Shown here in pieces: positions 40,100 through 48,749 of a DNA stretch of 64,000 nucleotides (within the stretch, counting starts at the first letter, position 1; each line of letters starts with the position of its first letter). The DNA is from SVFI01 sp045535935 (lineage in GTDB: Bacteria > Bacillota > Clostridia > Lachnospirales > Lachnospiraceae). The stretch is from contig JAZSMO010000046.1 in the NCBI GenBank assembly GCA_045535935.1, positions 3,405 through 67,404 on the forward strand, read 5' to 3'. The translations under genes were made by a program, and so were the position numbers. The notes beneath the pieces were generated by a model, which did no database searches, was not told the origin of the DNA, and was given only the letters and a program-made list of their open reading frames with translations.

Positions 40100-41422
40100 T
40101 TATTCTGTCTGTAAAATAAATCCTTCTGTCGGATCTTCTTCGAAGTCTTCCTCTTCTGTGTATTCTTCGTCTACGATCTCTCCGTCTTCTCCGACAACAA
40201 TGACATCTTCATCATTCACTTCTTCATCGTCGAGATACTCTTCGTCTTCCATTTCATAGTACTCATCTGACAAAACGGAAATCGGATCATTCTCTATAAT
40301 TGTAACACAAGTTGCAAGATATTCATATACTTTCGCAGCCAATACATAATCATAATATGTTCCGGCTCCGATATCTTTCATCAAAGCATCTGCGGATTCA
40401 TAACCATAATCCTCATATTCTGCCTCTGCCTCCGCCTTTACGTCAGCATCAGACAACTCGATTCCCGCTTTTTTTGCAATGGCAGCAACTGCTAACTTTT
40501 CTTTGGAAGTCTCGATAGCGGAGGTATTTGTTTCTTCCTCGAAACTTTCTTTTGTATAACCCATATACTCGGTAATAAATTCGTCGAAGGTAACTCCGTA
40601 GTAGCTTGCGTACATTTCCGCATTTTTCTTCACGGTTGCTTTCGCATCATCGATCATTTCCTGCGGCGGATCATTTACGGTACAAAGTGCATATACCTGC
40701 TCCCAGACAGCACTTTCTCTTTCTGTCTTATTGGTAGTATCACAGTTTTCCTGAAGATATGTCTTAATATCTTCTTTATATGCTGCAATTGTGTCAAAAC
40801 CAAGGTCAAAAGATTTGATCAGCGCATCTGTCACTTCCGGCATTTCCTTTTCATTGATAGAATTTACCGTCACATCAAAGGTTACTGCCTGACCAGCAAG
40901 CTCTTCATTCTGGTATCCTTCCGGGAATGTAAGGTTGAGAACCAATGTCTCTCCGACTTTAGCTCCGACCAGCCCTTCCTCGAAACCGTCGATGAAAGAG
41001 CCGGAACCGATTTCAAGGTTGTGCCCCTGCGCTGTTCCGCCGGCAAAAGCGACTCCGTCTTTTTTGCCCATATAATCGATATTGGCAACATCGCCTTCCT
41101 CCACCGTTGTCTTATCCGAAGGCGTATACTTATAAAGATCCATAGAATCTACATAGTATTCTACTTCATCCTGAAACTGTGTCTCTACATCCTCATCTGT
41201 GTAATTCACCACATCCACCGTAACCTGCACGGAAGAGAAATCTCCGAGCGTCACGTAATCATCCGGATTAAAGTCTTTGCTTGAAACCACACCGACCTCT
41301 GTTGTCTCTGTCGCTGTCGCTGTTGCTGCTCCTTCTTCCTTCTTTTCGGCATCGGAACCGCAGGCACAAAGGCTCATCACCATTCCGGCCGCAAGCAGCA
41401 TCGCCAATAATTTCTTTTTCAT
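40100..41422 (-). CDS. Trigger-factor-like lipoprotein, probable secreted peptidyl-prolyl isomerase/foldase
   Basis: 440 residues. A lipobox (SLCAC) anchors it outside the membrane. Residues ~105-200 form an FKBP-type isomerase domain (EEGDVANIDYMGKKDGVAFAGG, LEIGSGSFIDGFEEGLVGAKVGE, LTFPEGYQNEELAGQAVTFDVTV; quoted in parts), followed by the helical C-terminal domain of trigger factor (DDPPQEMIDDAK-like region to ~375). The last ~60 residues are very acidic. The ribosome-binding tail of trigger factor is absent, so this is a membrane-anchored relative, serving outside the cell as PrsA does in Bacillus. It precedes an NlpC/P60 gene, a possible client. Confidence 0.87.
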   Translation of the reverse strand: MKKKLLAMLLAAGMVMSLCACGSDAEKKEEGAATATATETTEVGVVSSKDFNPDDYVTLGDFSSVQVTVDVVNYTDEDVETQFQDEVEYYVDSMDLYKYTPSDKTTVEEGDVANIDYMGKKDGVAFAGGTAQGHNLEIGSGSFIDGFEEGLVGAKVGETLVLNLTFPEGYQNEELAGQAVTFDVTVNSINEKEMPEVTDALIKSFDLGFDTIAAYKEDIKTYLQENCDTTNKTERESAVWEQVYALCTVNDPPQEMIDDAKATVKKNAEMYASYYGVTFDEFITEYMGYTKESFEEETNTSAIETSKEKLAVAAIAKKAGIELSDADVKAEAEAEYEDYGYESADALMKDIGAGTYYDYVLAAKVYEYLATCVTIIENDPISVLSDEYYEMEDEEYLDDEEVNDEDVIVVGEDGEIVDEEYTEEEDFEEDPTEGFILQTE

Positions 41423-41543
41423 ATCTAAAATCTCCTCGTTATGTTTTTGATGAATGCATCCCTTTACTTATACCACATTTTTATTTTCCTTGAAAGCCTT
41501 TGTAAAAAATTCATAAAGAATTCATACTTTGATTCATAGTTTC

Positions 41544-41572
41544 TTGCACTTATAAAAAAAGAATGTTACAAT
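41544..41572 (+). promoter_or_regulatory. Promoter of the small membrane protein gene at 41609
   Basis: -35 TTGCAC (41544-41549), 17-bp spacer, -10 TACAAT (41567-41572), 37 bases before the ATG. Confidence 0.65.
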
Positions 41573-41608
41573 ACCTATGTTTGTAACAGATTTATGAAGG
41601 AGGGCTCT

Positions 41609-42085
41609 ATGAACACCGCAACGATTGTACTTTTAGTTATATTGGCCATTATGATCATTGCCATCATTGTTTTATATTTTGTAGGCAAAAAGGCACAGAA
41701 AACACAGGCAGAGCAGCAGGAAATGATGGAGGCAACCAAGCAGACCGTCTCCATGCTGATTATTGACAAGAAGCGAATGAAAATCAAAGATTCGGGACTT
41801 CCGCAATCGGTAATCTCCCAGACACCGAAGCTTATGCGAGGCACGAAGCTTCCGATTGTAAAAGCAAAAGTCGGTCCGCAGATTCTTTCCCTTGTCTGTG
41901 AAGAAAAGATTTATGACAAAGTTCCTGTCAAAAAAGAGGTAAAGGCTTCCGTCAGCGGTATCTATATTCTTGACGTAAAAGGTATCCGCAACAGCAAAAC
42001 TGCCGAACCGGAAAAGAAAAAGAATGTGTTCCAGCGCGCTTGGGCCACAGCCAAAGAAAAAGCCGGTGTAACTCAGGTAAAATAA
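41609..42085 (+). CDS. Single-pass membrane protein of unknown function
   Basis: 158 residues from the ATG at 41609 (AAGGAGGG upstream). An N-terminal membrane helix (ATIVLLVILAIMIIAIIVLYFV) is followed by a short coiled coil rich in Gln and Glu (QKTQAEQQEMMEATKQ) and a compact domain with KKRMKIKDSGLP, GTKLPIVKAKVGPQILSLVCE and KVPVKKEVKASVSGIYILDVKGI (quoted in parts). The tail is basic. I recognise no named family; the plan resembles single-pass cytoplasmic-facing proteins conserved in Clostridia. It is monocistronic, with its own promoter and terminator. Confidence 0.75.
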   Translation: MNTATIVLLVILAIMIIAIIVLYFVGKKAQKTQAEQQEMMEATKQTVSMLIIDKKRMKIKDSGLPQSVISQTPKLMRGTKLPIVKAKVGPQILSLVCEEKIYDKVPVKKEVKASVSGIYILDVKGIRNSKTAEPEKKKNVFQRAWATAKEKAGVTQVK

Positions 42086-42122
42086 AAAAACGAGACTGTA
42101 TCTTGTGTACAGTCTCGTTTTA
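42084..42122. terminator. Bidirectional terminator between convergent genes
   Basis: Perfect 11-bp stem ACGAGACTGTA/TACAGTCTCGT with TCTTGTG loop, AAAAAA before and TTTTATA after. Confidence 0.9.
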
Positions 42123-42127
42123 TATAC

Positions 42128-42568
42128 TTACATAATTTCTATTCCGCTTTCACGGGAGCGGATCTCCATATGGATCTCGCAGTCCGCAAGCGGCTCATAG
42201 TTAGCCTCCAGCAAATATGTGGCATCGACACAGATACGGTCTTCCTCCTCTGTAACTTCCACACCTCTGGTATCAATCCCCAGCATCATATCTCCGTAAG
42301 GAGTTGCATAGCAACAACTGTTTTTCCGGTTCTCTTCAAAAACCATGTTGACGTTGAGCAACCCTTTTTTGCTCACGGTCAGATCGCCTTCTTTGAATTT
42401 CATCATGCTTTTGACCGGCTGCTCAAAGCCTTCAATCATCTCTTCGTAAAGCACATAATGATAATCATTTTTCTTATAGTAATTTCCCTTGTTAATTACT
42501 TCCATGCGCTCTGTCTCATCCTGTGCTGTCTGGTAAGATGCCACGGAAATAAGTACATCCTTTGTCAT
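42128..42568 (-). CDS. DUF1934 domain protein (YwiB-like, lipocalin-type barrel)
   Basis: 146 residues from the ATG at 42568, reached through TGACATG after the murI stop, with GAGGAG upstream inside murI. Segments: KDVLISVASYQ at the start, NYYKKNDYHYVLYEEM, TPYGDMMLGIDTRGVEV and the closing ICVDATYLLEAN. DUF1934 proteins such as Bacillus YwiB have a calycin-like beta barrel, and their ligand is unknown. Coupling to murI suggests a wall-related or housekeeping role (inference). Confidence 0.82.
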   Translation of the reverse strand: MTKDVLISVASYQTAQDETERMEVINKGNYYKKNDYHYVLYEEMIEGFEQPVKSMMKFKEGDLTVSKKGLLNVNMVFEENRKNSCCYATPYGDMMLGIDTRGVEVTEEEDRICVDATYLLEANYEPLADCEIHMEIRSRESGIEIM

Positions 42569-42569
42569 G

Positions 42570-43397
42570 TCAATACTCCTCAATGTTGATTGTCTTGGCT
42601 GACAAAATACCGTATTTCAAAATAGAGTTGGCGAACGTCTTAAACTTTTCCGCTCCGTCGGAAACGAAAAACTGATAACGATTTTCCCCGAGATCCGGTT
42701 TTTTGTCCTGCAAAATATTGTGTTGTTCCAGCAAAAGCTTCAATTCTCTCGCCGTCTCATAGGCCGGATTGACCAGTGTCACCTTGTCTCCCATCACGCG
42801 ACCGATGGTATTGCGGATCAGCGGATAGTGCGTGCATCCGAGAATCAACGTATCGATATCGATATCAATGAGCTCCAAAAGGTAGCGGGAAGCAATTTCA
42901 TCCGTCACCGGATCCTCCAAAAGTCCTTCTTCCACCAGCGGTACGAAGAGCGGACAGGCTTTTCCCGTCACACTGACCTGAGGTTTTAATTGTTTGATGT
43001 ATGTAGTATAAATCTCAGAACCGATTGTTGCGCTCGTTGCAATCACACCGACCTTCCCGTTTTTTGTCGCCTCCGCAGCCACCTTTGCTCCCGGCTTAAC
43101 CACACCGATCATCGGTATATCAATCTCTTTTTCCAATTCATCCAATGCGTATGCACTGGCCGTATTGCAGGCCACCACGATTGTCTTTACATTCTGTGTC
43201 TGCAAAAAATGGGTGATCTGGCGCGAAAAACGGGTAACAGTTTCCTTAGACTTACTTCCGTAAGGAACTCTGGCCGTATCTCCGAAATATACGATTTTTT
43301 CATTCGGTATCTGGCGCATAATCTCCCGAACGACGGTCAGACCGCCGAAACCGGAGTCAAATACGCCGATCGGTGCATCTTTTAAATGTTCTGACAT
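42570..43397 (-). CDS. murI: Glutamate racemase
   Basis: 275 residues. It supplies D-glutamate for peptidoglycan. Cofactor-free racemases use two cysteines: here in VVACNTASAYALDELE and LILGCTHYPLIR. Other motifs are IGVFDSGFGGLTVVREI and YFGDTARVPYGSKS. It lies in a minus-strand series (ispE, GntR regulator, small membrane protein, murI, DUF1934) with short gaps, 10 bp after the small membrane protein gene. Confidence 0.97.
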   Translation of the reverse strand: MSEHLKDAPIGVFDSGFGGLTVVREIMRQIPNEKIVYFGDTARVPYGSKSKETVTRFSRQITHFLQTQNVKTIVVACNTASAYALDELEKEIDIPMIGVVKPGAKVAAEATKNGKVGVIATSATIGSEIYTTYIKQLKPQVSVTGKACPLFVPLVEEGLLEDPVTDEIASRYLLELIDIDIDTLILGCTHYPLIRNTIGRVMGDKVTLVNPAYETARELKLLLEQHNILQDKKPDLGENRYQFFVSDGAEKFKTFANSILKYGILSAKTINIEEY

Positions 43398-43407
43398 AAA
43401 ACTGCTC

Positions 43408-43680
43408 CTAACTGTTTTTCAGACGCTCGTAAATATAGAACCGATATCGGATTTGGGATTTCTCACAGTCATTGATCTCCTCCCAAAGATTGTTTCGCAA
43501 TCGGCCATAGGTTCGGGCTGCCGGCTGCTTTGTCTCGACCGGTACTTTCTTCTCCAGACAGGCTCCGGCCGAAAGACCGTGCTCCGGATAAAGCACTCCG
43601 AAGAAAAAAGCCATTCCGAACAAAAAACTCATTGCCCCGTACATAAGCGTCTCTATTTTTTTCTCTGTTTTTTCTTTCAT
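43408..43680 (-). CDS. Small single-pass membrane protein
   Basis: 90 residues from the ATG at 43680 (AAGGAG seven bases upstream); the frame opens earlier without a signal. It has one membrane helix (YGAMSFLFGMAFFFGVLYP) and a polar tail with KQPAARTYGRLRNNLWEEIND and a C-terminal RYRFYIYERLKN. No family is recognised. It comes just before murI on the same strand. Confidence 0.65.
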   Translation of the reverse strand: MKEKTEKKIETLMYGAMSFLFGMAFFFGVLYPEHGLSAGACLEKKVPVETKQPAARTYGRLRNNLWEEINDCEKSQIRYRFYIYERLKNS

Positions 43681-43775
43681 TGCATAGCTCCTTTGAGATG
43701 TTTCATCTGGTAGGAGTATGCACATTTTTTTCCGATGTATTCCTTTTTCGGTATTTTATCCCGATACCGGAAACA

Positions 43776-44447
43776 TTATTTCAGATTCAAATGCTCCATG
43801 ATCGTATTGAGCTGATTGTTGATATGCTCCTGAATCTCCTTGACTGCGCGCTCCTTGTCACGGGCTGCAATACTCTCATAGATACGTCTGTGCTCCTCGA
43901 TAAGAAGCGCATGATAGGAAGAATCTTTGATATATTCGAAGCGATAACGATACATCTGCTCCGCCAGATTGGATATCATCTGTTGGAGACGTTCGTTTCC
44001 GGTTGCGCGGATGATCACATCGTGAAGCGCAACATCCGCCTTGGTGATTACCGTCGCATCCTTCGTCTCCGTCACTTTGGCAAAATGGTCACAGGCCTCT
44101 TTCAGCTCCTTAAGCCCCTCCTCCGTGATTCTCTCACAAGCGAGTTCCACTCCGAGCGCATCCAGCGCCTGACGCACCTCCAGAACATCCTTGAGGTTTT
44201 TGGCCGAAATCTGAGCCACCTCTGCCCCGCGGCGGGGAATCATCGTCACAAGACCTTCCAGCTCCAATTTGCGGATTGCCTCACGAATCGGTGTGCGGCT
44301 GACGCCCAGGCGGTCCGCCAAATGAATCTCCATCAGTCTCTCACCGGGCTTCAGTTCACCGGTCAAAATTCCCTGGCGCAATGTCTTGAACACGACATCG
44401 CGAAGCGGTAAATATTCATCCATATTTTCTAACATCATATCTTTCAT
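43776..44447 (-). CDS. GntR family regulator, FCD (FadR-like) subgroup
   Basis: 223 residues. The winged HTH has LRQGILTGELKPGERLMEIHLADRLGVSRTPIREAIRKLELEGLV, and the C-terminal all-helical FCD domain carries metal/ligand residues in DVALHDVIIRATGN and EEHRRIYESI (quoted in parts). FCD regulators respond to small organic acids. Its ATG overlaps the ispE stop (ATGA). No transport or catabolic gene is adjacent, so its targets are elsewhere or unknown. The first residues MKDMMLENMDEYLPLRDVVF leave the exact start slightly open. Confidence 0.92.
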   Translation of the reverse strand: MKDMMLENMDEYLPLRDVVFKTLRQGILTGELKPGERLMEIHLADRLGVSRTPIREAIRKLELEGLVTMIPRRGAEVAQISAKNLKDVLEVRQALDALGVELACERITEEGLKELKEACDHFAKVTETKDATVITKADVALHDVIIRATGNERLQQMISNLAEQMYRYRFEYIKDSSYHALLIEEHRRIYESIAARDKERAVKEIQEHINNQLNTIMEHLNLK

Positions 44448-45319
44448 ACGTTTTCTCCATTTTGAAAAGTGGTCACGAACAACTGCTTGGCAAGATTAGC
44501 TTCTGCTAATTCCTGATAAGCCTTCCGGGCTGTCGGTTCATCTGCAAATATACCGAATACACTCGGTCCGCTTCCACTCATAAGTGCGCCCAGCGCACCT
44601 TTATCCATCAGTAACTTTTTAATCTCATCAACGATTGGGTAATCCTCTACGGTTACCGTTTCAAGCACATTTCCGAGACGGCTTACGATACCGTTTAGAT
44701 CTTTCTCCTCCAATGCGCAAAGCATTCCGTCAATGTCCGGATGCTCATAATTTTCTTTGGCATCCAGCTTTTTATATACTACCGGTGTTGAGACATATAT
44801 GTCCGGTTTTGCCACAACAAGAAATGCCTGCGGCGGCGCCGGAACCGGTGTCAATTTTTCTCCGATGCCTTCGGAAAGTGCGGTCTGACCGAGCACGCAG
44901 AAAGGAACATCCGCTCCGATGCAGACACTCTCCTCCTGCAGTTTCTCTTTGGAAATCCCCAGCTCCAAAAGCTCGTTGACCCCGAGAAGTGTCGCTGCAG
45001 CATCGGTGCTTCCTCCTGCCATACCCGCTGCCACCGGGATTCTCTTTTCCAAACGGATCGTCACACCTCTCTGATCACCGGTCAGTCTGCGCAAAAGCAA
45101 CACCGCCTTGTAGATCAGATTGTCCTCATTGACCGGAAGATTTCCGTCCTCGGTCTCGATCACGATCCGGTCATCCTCCCTCTCGGAAAAAGTGAGCGTG
45201 TCACAGATTCCGACATTCTGCATGATCATTTTTACCTCATGATAACCATTGGGTAAAACGCCGGTAACATCCAGTCCGAGATTTATTTTTGCGTATGCAT
45301 TTCTGGTCGTTGTCTTCAT
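44444..45319 (-). CDS. ispE: 4-diphosphocytidyl-2-C-methyl-D-erythritol kinase
   Basis: 291 residues from the ATG at 45319 (AGGTAGG upstream). A GHMP kinase of the MEP isoprenoid pathway. Marks: AYAKINLGLDVTGVLPNGYHEV, the ATP loop RIPVAAGMAGGSTDAAATL, CIGADVPFCVLG and the GALMSGSGPSVFGIF C-terminal motif (quoted in parts). The organism therefore makes isoprenoids by the MEP route. The downstream GntR gene overlaps by four bases. Confidence 0.96.
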   Translation of the reverse strand: MKTTTRNAYAKINLGLDVTGVLPNGYHEVKMIMQNVGICDTLTFSEREDDRIVIETEDGNLPVNEDNLIYKAVLLLRRLTGDQRGVTIRLEKRIPVAAGMAGGSTDAAATLLGVNELLELGISKEKLQEESVCIGADVPFCVLGQTALSEGIGEKLTPVPAPPQAFLVVAKPDIYVSTPVVYKKLDAKENYEHPDIDGMLCALEEKDLNGIVSRLGNVLETVTVEDYPIVDEIKKLLMDKGALGALMSGSGPSVFGIFADEPTARKAYQELAEANLAKQLFVTTFQNGENV

Positions 45320-45375
45320 ATTGTACCTACCTTGCATTTTGTATACACTGTTAGAATTAATATATACCGAAACAG

Positions 45376-45416
45376 ACAAAAAAGCAACCGGGAGTCACTT
45401 CTCCCGGCACTTTTTC
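45376..45416 (-). terminator. Terminator after sipL
   Basis: Stem CCGGGAG/CTCCCGG with a six-base loop; minus-strand tail TTGCTTTTTTG. Confidence 0.85.
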
Positions 45417-45419
45417 CAC

Positions 45420-46976
45420 CTATTCCCTTTCTTTGACAAGCAATAATTTATCTCCCGGTCGGATTTCATCGCCGGTCAGTCCGTTCATCTCCTTTATTTT
45501 ATTTACCGGCATACAGTATTTCTTCCCGATTTGCCAGAGTGTGTCTCCGCTTGAAACCATGTGAACCACAATCCCCGGCTGTTTTCTCCGCTGCAACTTA
45601 TCCGGTTCCGATATATGTATATCTGTCACAAGCTGCTTCTCAAATTCTTCAAAAAGAATGCCCGTGATATCCAGTGCTATTTTTACCTCCAGCTCATTTG
45701 CATCCAGCATACTCACAAAAAGTTGCTCCAAACTAACTTTTATCCCCGGAAGTACATCTTCTTTTGTTCCCTTTGCCTCCAAAACATAAGAAAACGGTAT
45801 ATTTTCTTCCAGAGAGGAATACGGTATTTTATCATCACTGGTCACATAAAGGCATTTCATGACAATGACACCTTCTATCTGTATTCCGTCGGTTACCTGC
45901 GTGCATTCTTCTACATATACTTCTCCCTCGCTGTGGATCAACTGCAGAATCTGCACATTTCCTCCCACCGGTATTTTCTCATTCATTCTGCAAATTCCGT
46001 TGTTGCGCACAAGGATTCTGCGGAAGGTTCCGTTTTTCACTTCCGCATCCACATCCTTTTGGGTTCCATACACATCGCTGAGTATCGATATGTTTTCTTC
46101 CTCGTACATTTTGATGCTAAGATCCAGCACAAGCTCCATGGCAAATCCACGCTCTTCTCCGTCAAAGTCCGGCCGCACCTCAAAATCACGCCCGGATATG
46201 CAGTATCTGATATCCGGAATCATCATTTCCCGGCTTCCCTGACAATCGATGGTTCCGCTAAACGGAAGAGAGGTTTCATAATATTGCAGGTTATCATTCT
46301 CCTGCGTACTCTCGTAGAGAAGGAACACGGAAAGTTCGCCGCTAAGCCCGATTTTGTCATCCAACGGCTTAAAATCTAATGAAGCGATTTTCACACTCTG
46401 CCATATCAGACGGAATATGTTTGGCATATGCGATGGGAGTTCCAACTCCTGTTTCACCCGATATATGTCTCTTTTACAGATGGCAAGACGCGCCAATTCC
46501 ATCTGTTGCAGGTGGTACTCAATATGGTCTGCGTCTTCCAGATCACAGGCCGCCTCCTCATCGTAAAGTATGTCGGATTGTAAGCATAAGGTAACTACAC
46601 TTCTTGCACTGAGTTTTCGTGAGTTGATTACACTGATTGACAGATCTTCTATCTTCCAGTTTACATCCATCACGTCGCCGGGCTGTGCTTCTTCCACATA
46701 GATTGTCTCATCAAACGGTATTTTCCCTTCAATGCGCGCCAGCTTTTCATCGTCATCCTCCGTCAGGTACAGAAGGAACACTTCCAGAATTCCTTTCACC
46801 TGCGCATGGTCCTTCCACACCTTCACATCCGAAACGATAACGTTGCCTTCCTTGAAAATAATCTTACTTAAATCCGGACTGATCTCCGGAAGATTGATAT
46901 CATCCTCAAGACTCATCTGGCTGACTGCTCTGCATTTTACCCTGTCCATATGTATGTTATTGCGTACGATGTTCAT
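45420..46976 (-). CDS. sipL: SipL-like spore coat assembly protein (SPOCS/DUF3794 domains plus LysM)
   Basis: 518 residues from the ATG at 46976, close to the 519 of Clostridioides difficile SipL as I recall it. Three SPOCS (DUF3794) repeats can be traced, at about 10-135, 160-295 and 320-450, with motifs such as VKGILEVFLLYLTEDDD, LSGELSVFLLYES and IEGVIVMKCLYVTSDD. The C-terminal LysM is MVSSGDTLWQIGKKYCMPVNKIKEMNGL (quoted in parts). In C. difficile SipL binds the coat base protein SpoIVA through LysM and is needed for coat attachment; it is made in the mother cell. Control is unusual: see the hairpin and sigma-E-like signal just upstream. Confidence 0.92.
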   Translation of the reverse strand: MNIVRNNIHMDRVKCRAVSQMSLEDDINLPEISPDLSKIIFKEGNVIVSDVKVWKDHAQVKGILEVFLLYLTEDDDEKLARIEGKIPFDETIYVEEAQPGDVMDVNWKIEDLSISVINSRKLSARSVVTLCLQSDILYDEEAACDLEDADHIEYHLQQMELARLAICKRDIYRVKQELELPSHMPNIFRLIWQSVKIASLDFKPLDDKIGLSGELSVFLLYESTQENDNLQYYETSLPFSGTIDCQGSREMMIPDIRYCISGRDFEVRPDFDGEERGFAMELVLDLSIKMYEEENISILSDVYGTQKDVDAEVKNGTFRRILVRNNGICRMNEKIPVGGNVQILQLIHSEGEVYVEECTQVTDGIQIEGVIVMKCLYVTSDDKIPYSSLEENIPFSYVLEAKGTKEDVLPGIKVSLEQLFVSMLDANELEVKIALDITGILFEEFEKQLVTDIHISEPDKLQRRKQPGIVVHMVSSGDTLWQIGKKYCMPVNKIKEMNGLTGDEIRPGDKLLLVKERE

Positions 46977-47026
46977 AAAAAACCTCCCGATTTCTTGATA
47001 CATTGTATGTACTAAACCGGGAGGTT
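46977..47026 (-). promoter_or_regulatory. Terminator hairpin that masks the sipL ribosome binding site, with a sigma-E-like promoter in its loop
   Basis: Minus strand, in order: 5' arm AACCTCCCG (47026-47018), loop containing CATACAAT (47009-47002), 3' arm CGGGAGGTT (46989-46981), then TTTTTT and the sipL ATG (46976). The nine-base arms pair perfectly and the 3' arm holds the ribosome binding site GGGAGG. CATACAAT matches the sigma-E -10 consensus; a weak -35 (ACATAAC) lies 14 bp upstream of it. A start about seven bases past the -10 would fall after the 5' arm, so such transcripts keep the ribosome binding site free, while read-through from pyrD would fold and stop. Confidence 0.65.
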
Positions 47027-47038
47027 ATGTCACTTATT

Positions 47039-47941
47039 TTACTTTACGCAGCCGACAATCTCATTGATGTCCGCGATTCCTTTTTCCTGCATAAACTTCT
47101 CAATACCTGCTACCGTCTCTACGGTTGCATATGGATTAACAAAGTTCATAGCGCCGATGGAAACAGCTGTCGCACCCGCCATCATAAATTCGATGGCGTC
47201 TTCTGCATTTGCAATACCGCCCATTCCGATAATCGGAATGTTCACGGCGTTAGCCACCTGATACACCATGCGAACCGCTACCGGTTTGATGGCCGGACCG
47301 CTCATACCGCCTGTTTTGTTAGCAAGTGCAAACGATCTTCTGTGAATATCGATCTTCATTCCTGTGATTGTGTTGATGAGGGAGAGGGCATCTGCGCCTG
47401 CTGCCTCCGCAGCCCTCGCCATCTCGGTAATGTCCGTCACGTTCGGACTCAGCTTCATAATCACAGGTTGCTTTGCTTTCTTTTTAATCTCTGTCGTAAT
47501 CTCAGAAAGCGCTTTTGCGTTCTGTCCGAAGGCGATCGCGCCCTCTTTTACGTTCGGGCAGGAAACATTGATCTCCAGCATGTCCACCGCTTCATCGGAG
47601 AGACGCTCCACTACTTCCACGTAGTCTTCGATACTCTTTCCGCACACGTTGACGATTACTTTTGTATCATACTGTTTGAGGAATTCCAAATCTCTTTCTA
47701 CAAACACTTCAATGCCCGGATTCTGAAGACCGATGGCATTGAGCATACCGCCGTAGGTCTCCGCAACACGCGGTGTCGGATTGCCCGGCCAAGGTACATT
47801 GGCCACACCCTTTGTGACGACAGCACCCAATTTATTTAAGTCTACAAACTCGCCGTACTCCATTCCCGAACCGAAGGTTCCCGATGCGGTCATGACCGGA
47901 TTTTTAAATTCTACTCCTGCAATTGTAACTTTTGTATTCAT
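47039..47941 (-). CDS. pyrD: Dihydroorotate dehydrogenase B, catalytic subunit
   Basis: 300 residues. It oxidises dihydroorotate to orotate using FMN; with PyrK it uses NAD+ as acceptor. Motifs: FKNPVMTASGTFGSGMEY, NAIGLQNPGIE, INVSCPNVKEG with the class-1 active-site Cys, MKLSPNVTDI, and IPIIGMGGIANAEDAIEFMMAGATAVSIG (quoted in parts). It shares one base with the end of pyrK. It is the last gene of pyrC-pyrK-pyrD before the sipL hairpin. Confidence 0.97.
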   Translation of the reverse strand: MNTKVTIAGVEFKNPVMTASGTFGSGMEYGEFVDLNKLGAVVTKGVANVPWPGNPTPRVAETYGGMLNAIGLQNPGIEVFVERDLEFLKQYDTKVIVNVCGKSIEDYVEVVERLSDEAVDMLEINVSCPNVKEGAIAFGQNAKALSEITTEIKKKAKQPVIMKLSPNVTDITEMARAAEAAGADALSLINTITGMKIDIHRRSFALANKTGGMSGPAIKPVAVRMVYQVANAVNIPIIGMGGIANAEDAIEFMMAGATAVSIGAMNFVNPYATVETVAGIEKFMQEKGIADINEIVGCVK

Positions 47942-48729
47942 CAGATCATTACCTCCTTTGCATCATAGACCGGTCCGTCGGTACAGATTCTTGCATTTTT
48001 TACATGAGAATGATGATCTACTTCTTTGGTGGTGCACACACAGCCCAGACACGCTCCCACACCGCAGGCCATTCTCTCCTCCAGAGAAATGTATGCTTCC
48101 ATTCCGTTAGCTTCTGCAAACTGTTTGATTGCACGGAGCATCGGCATCGGACCGCAGGCCATGATAATATCCCCTGTCAGGTCATTTTCCTTTATAGCAT
48201 CCATAACAGTACCTTTGCTTCCGGTGCTGCCATCCTCCGTCGCCGCATAAACCTGCGTATATGGCTTGAAATCCTCATAAAGGAACAGCTCGTTGCGATA
48301 GCCGAGGATTGCACGGATACTCTCGGCTTTGCCTCTGGCTTTCAGCTCTTTGGAAAGCTGGAGCATCGGAGGAATACCGATTCCTCCTCCCATAAGAAAC
48401 ACTCGTTTTCCGTCTGCTGCTTCCAGCGGGAAACCGTTTCCCAGTGTTCCGAGAATGGTGATTTCTCCGCCTGTGTGATATTTTGAAAACTCTTCCGTTC
48501 CCTGTCCCGCCACGCGGTATACGATACGAAGCATCGTCTTGTCTTCATTTACCTCGCATATACTGATCGGTCTCGGAAGGAGTGTCGCTTTGTTTTTCGG
48601 ATATACGCTGATGAACTGACCCGGCTTTGCGTCCTTCGCCAAATCTGTCTCGATCCACATATCATAAATATCGGTTGCAATCTCATCCTGTCGGAATACC
48701 TTTGCAACTACTTTTTTCTTCTGTGCCAT
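47941..48729 (-). CDS. pyrK: Dihydroorotate dehydrogenase B, electron transfer subunit
   Basis: 262 residues. The FAD and [2Fe-2S] partner of PyrD. The FAD part has PGQFISVYPKNKATLLPRPISI, the NAD part VFLMGGGIGIPPMLQLSKEL, and the iron-sulfur ligands are in ERMACGVGACLGCVC and the final Cys in ARICTDGPVYDA (quoted in parts). Together with the class-1B PyrD it makes a soluble NAD-linked enzyme, as usual in Gram-positive bacteria. Confidence 0.96.
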   Translation of the reverse strand: MAQKKKVVAKVFRQDEIATDIYDMWIETDLAKDAKPGQFISVYPKNKATLLPRPISICEVNEDKTMLRIVYRVAGQGTEEFSKYHTGGEITILGTLGNGFPLEAADGKRVFLMGGGIGIPPMLQLSKELKARGKAESIRAILGYRNELFLYEDFKPYTQVYAATEDGSTGSKGTVMDAIKENDLTGDIIMACGPMPMLRAIKQFAEANGMEAYISLEERMACGVGACLGCVCTTKEVDHHSHVKNARICTDGPVYDAKEVMI

Positions 48730-48749
48730 AGTCTGATCCTTTCTGTCTT

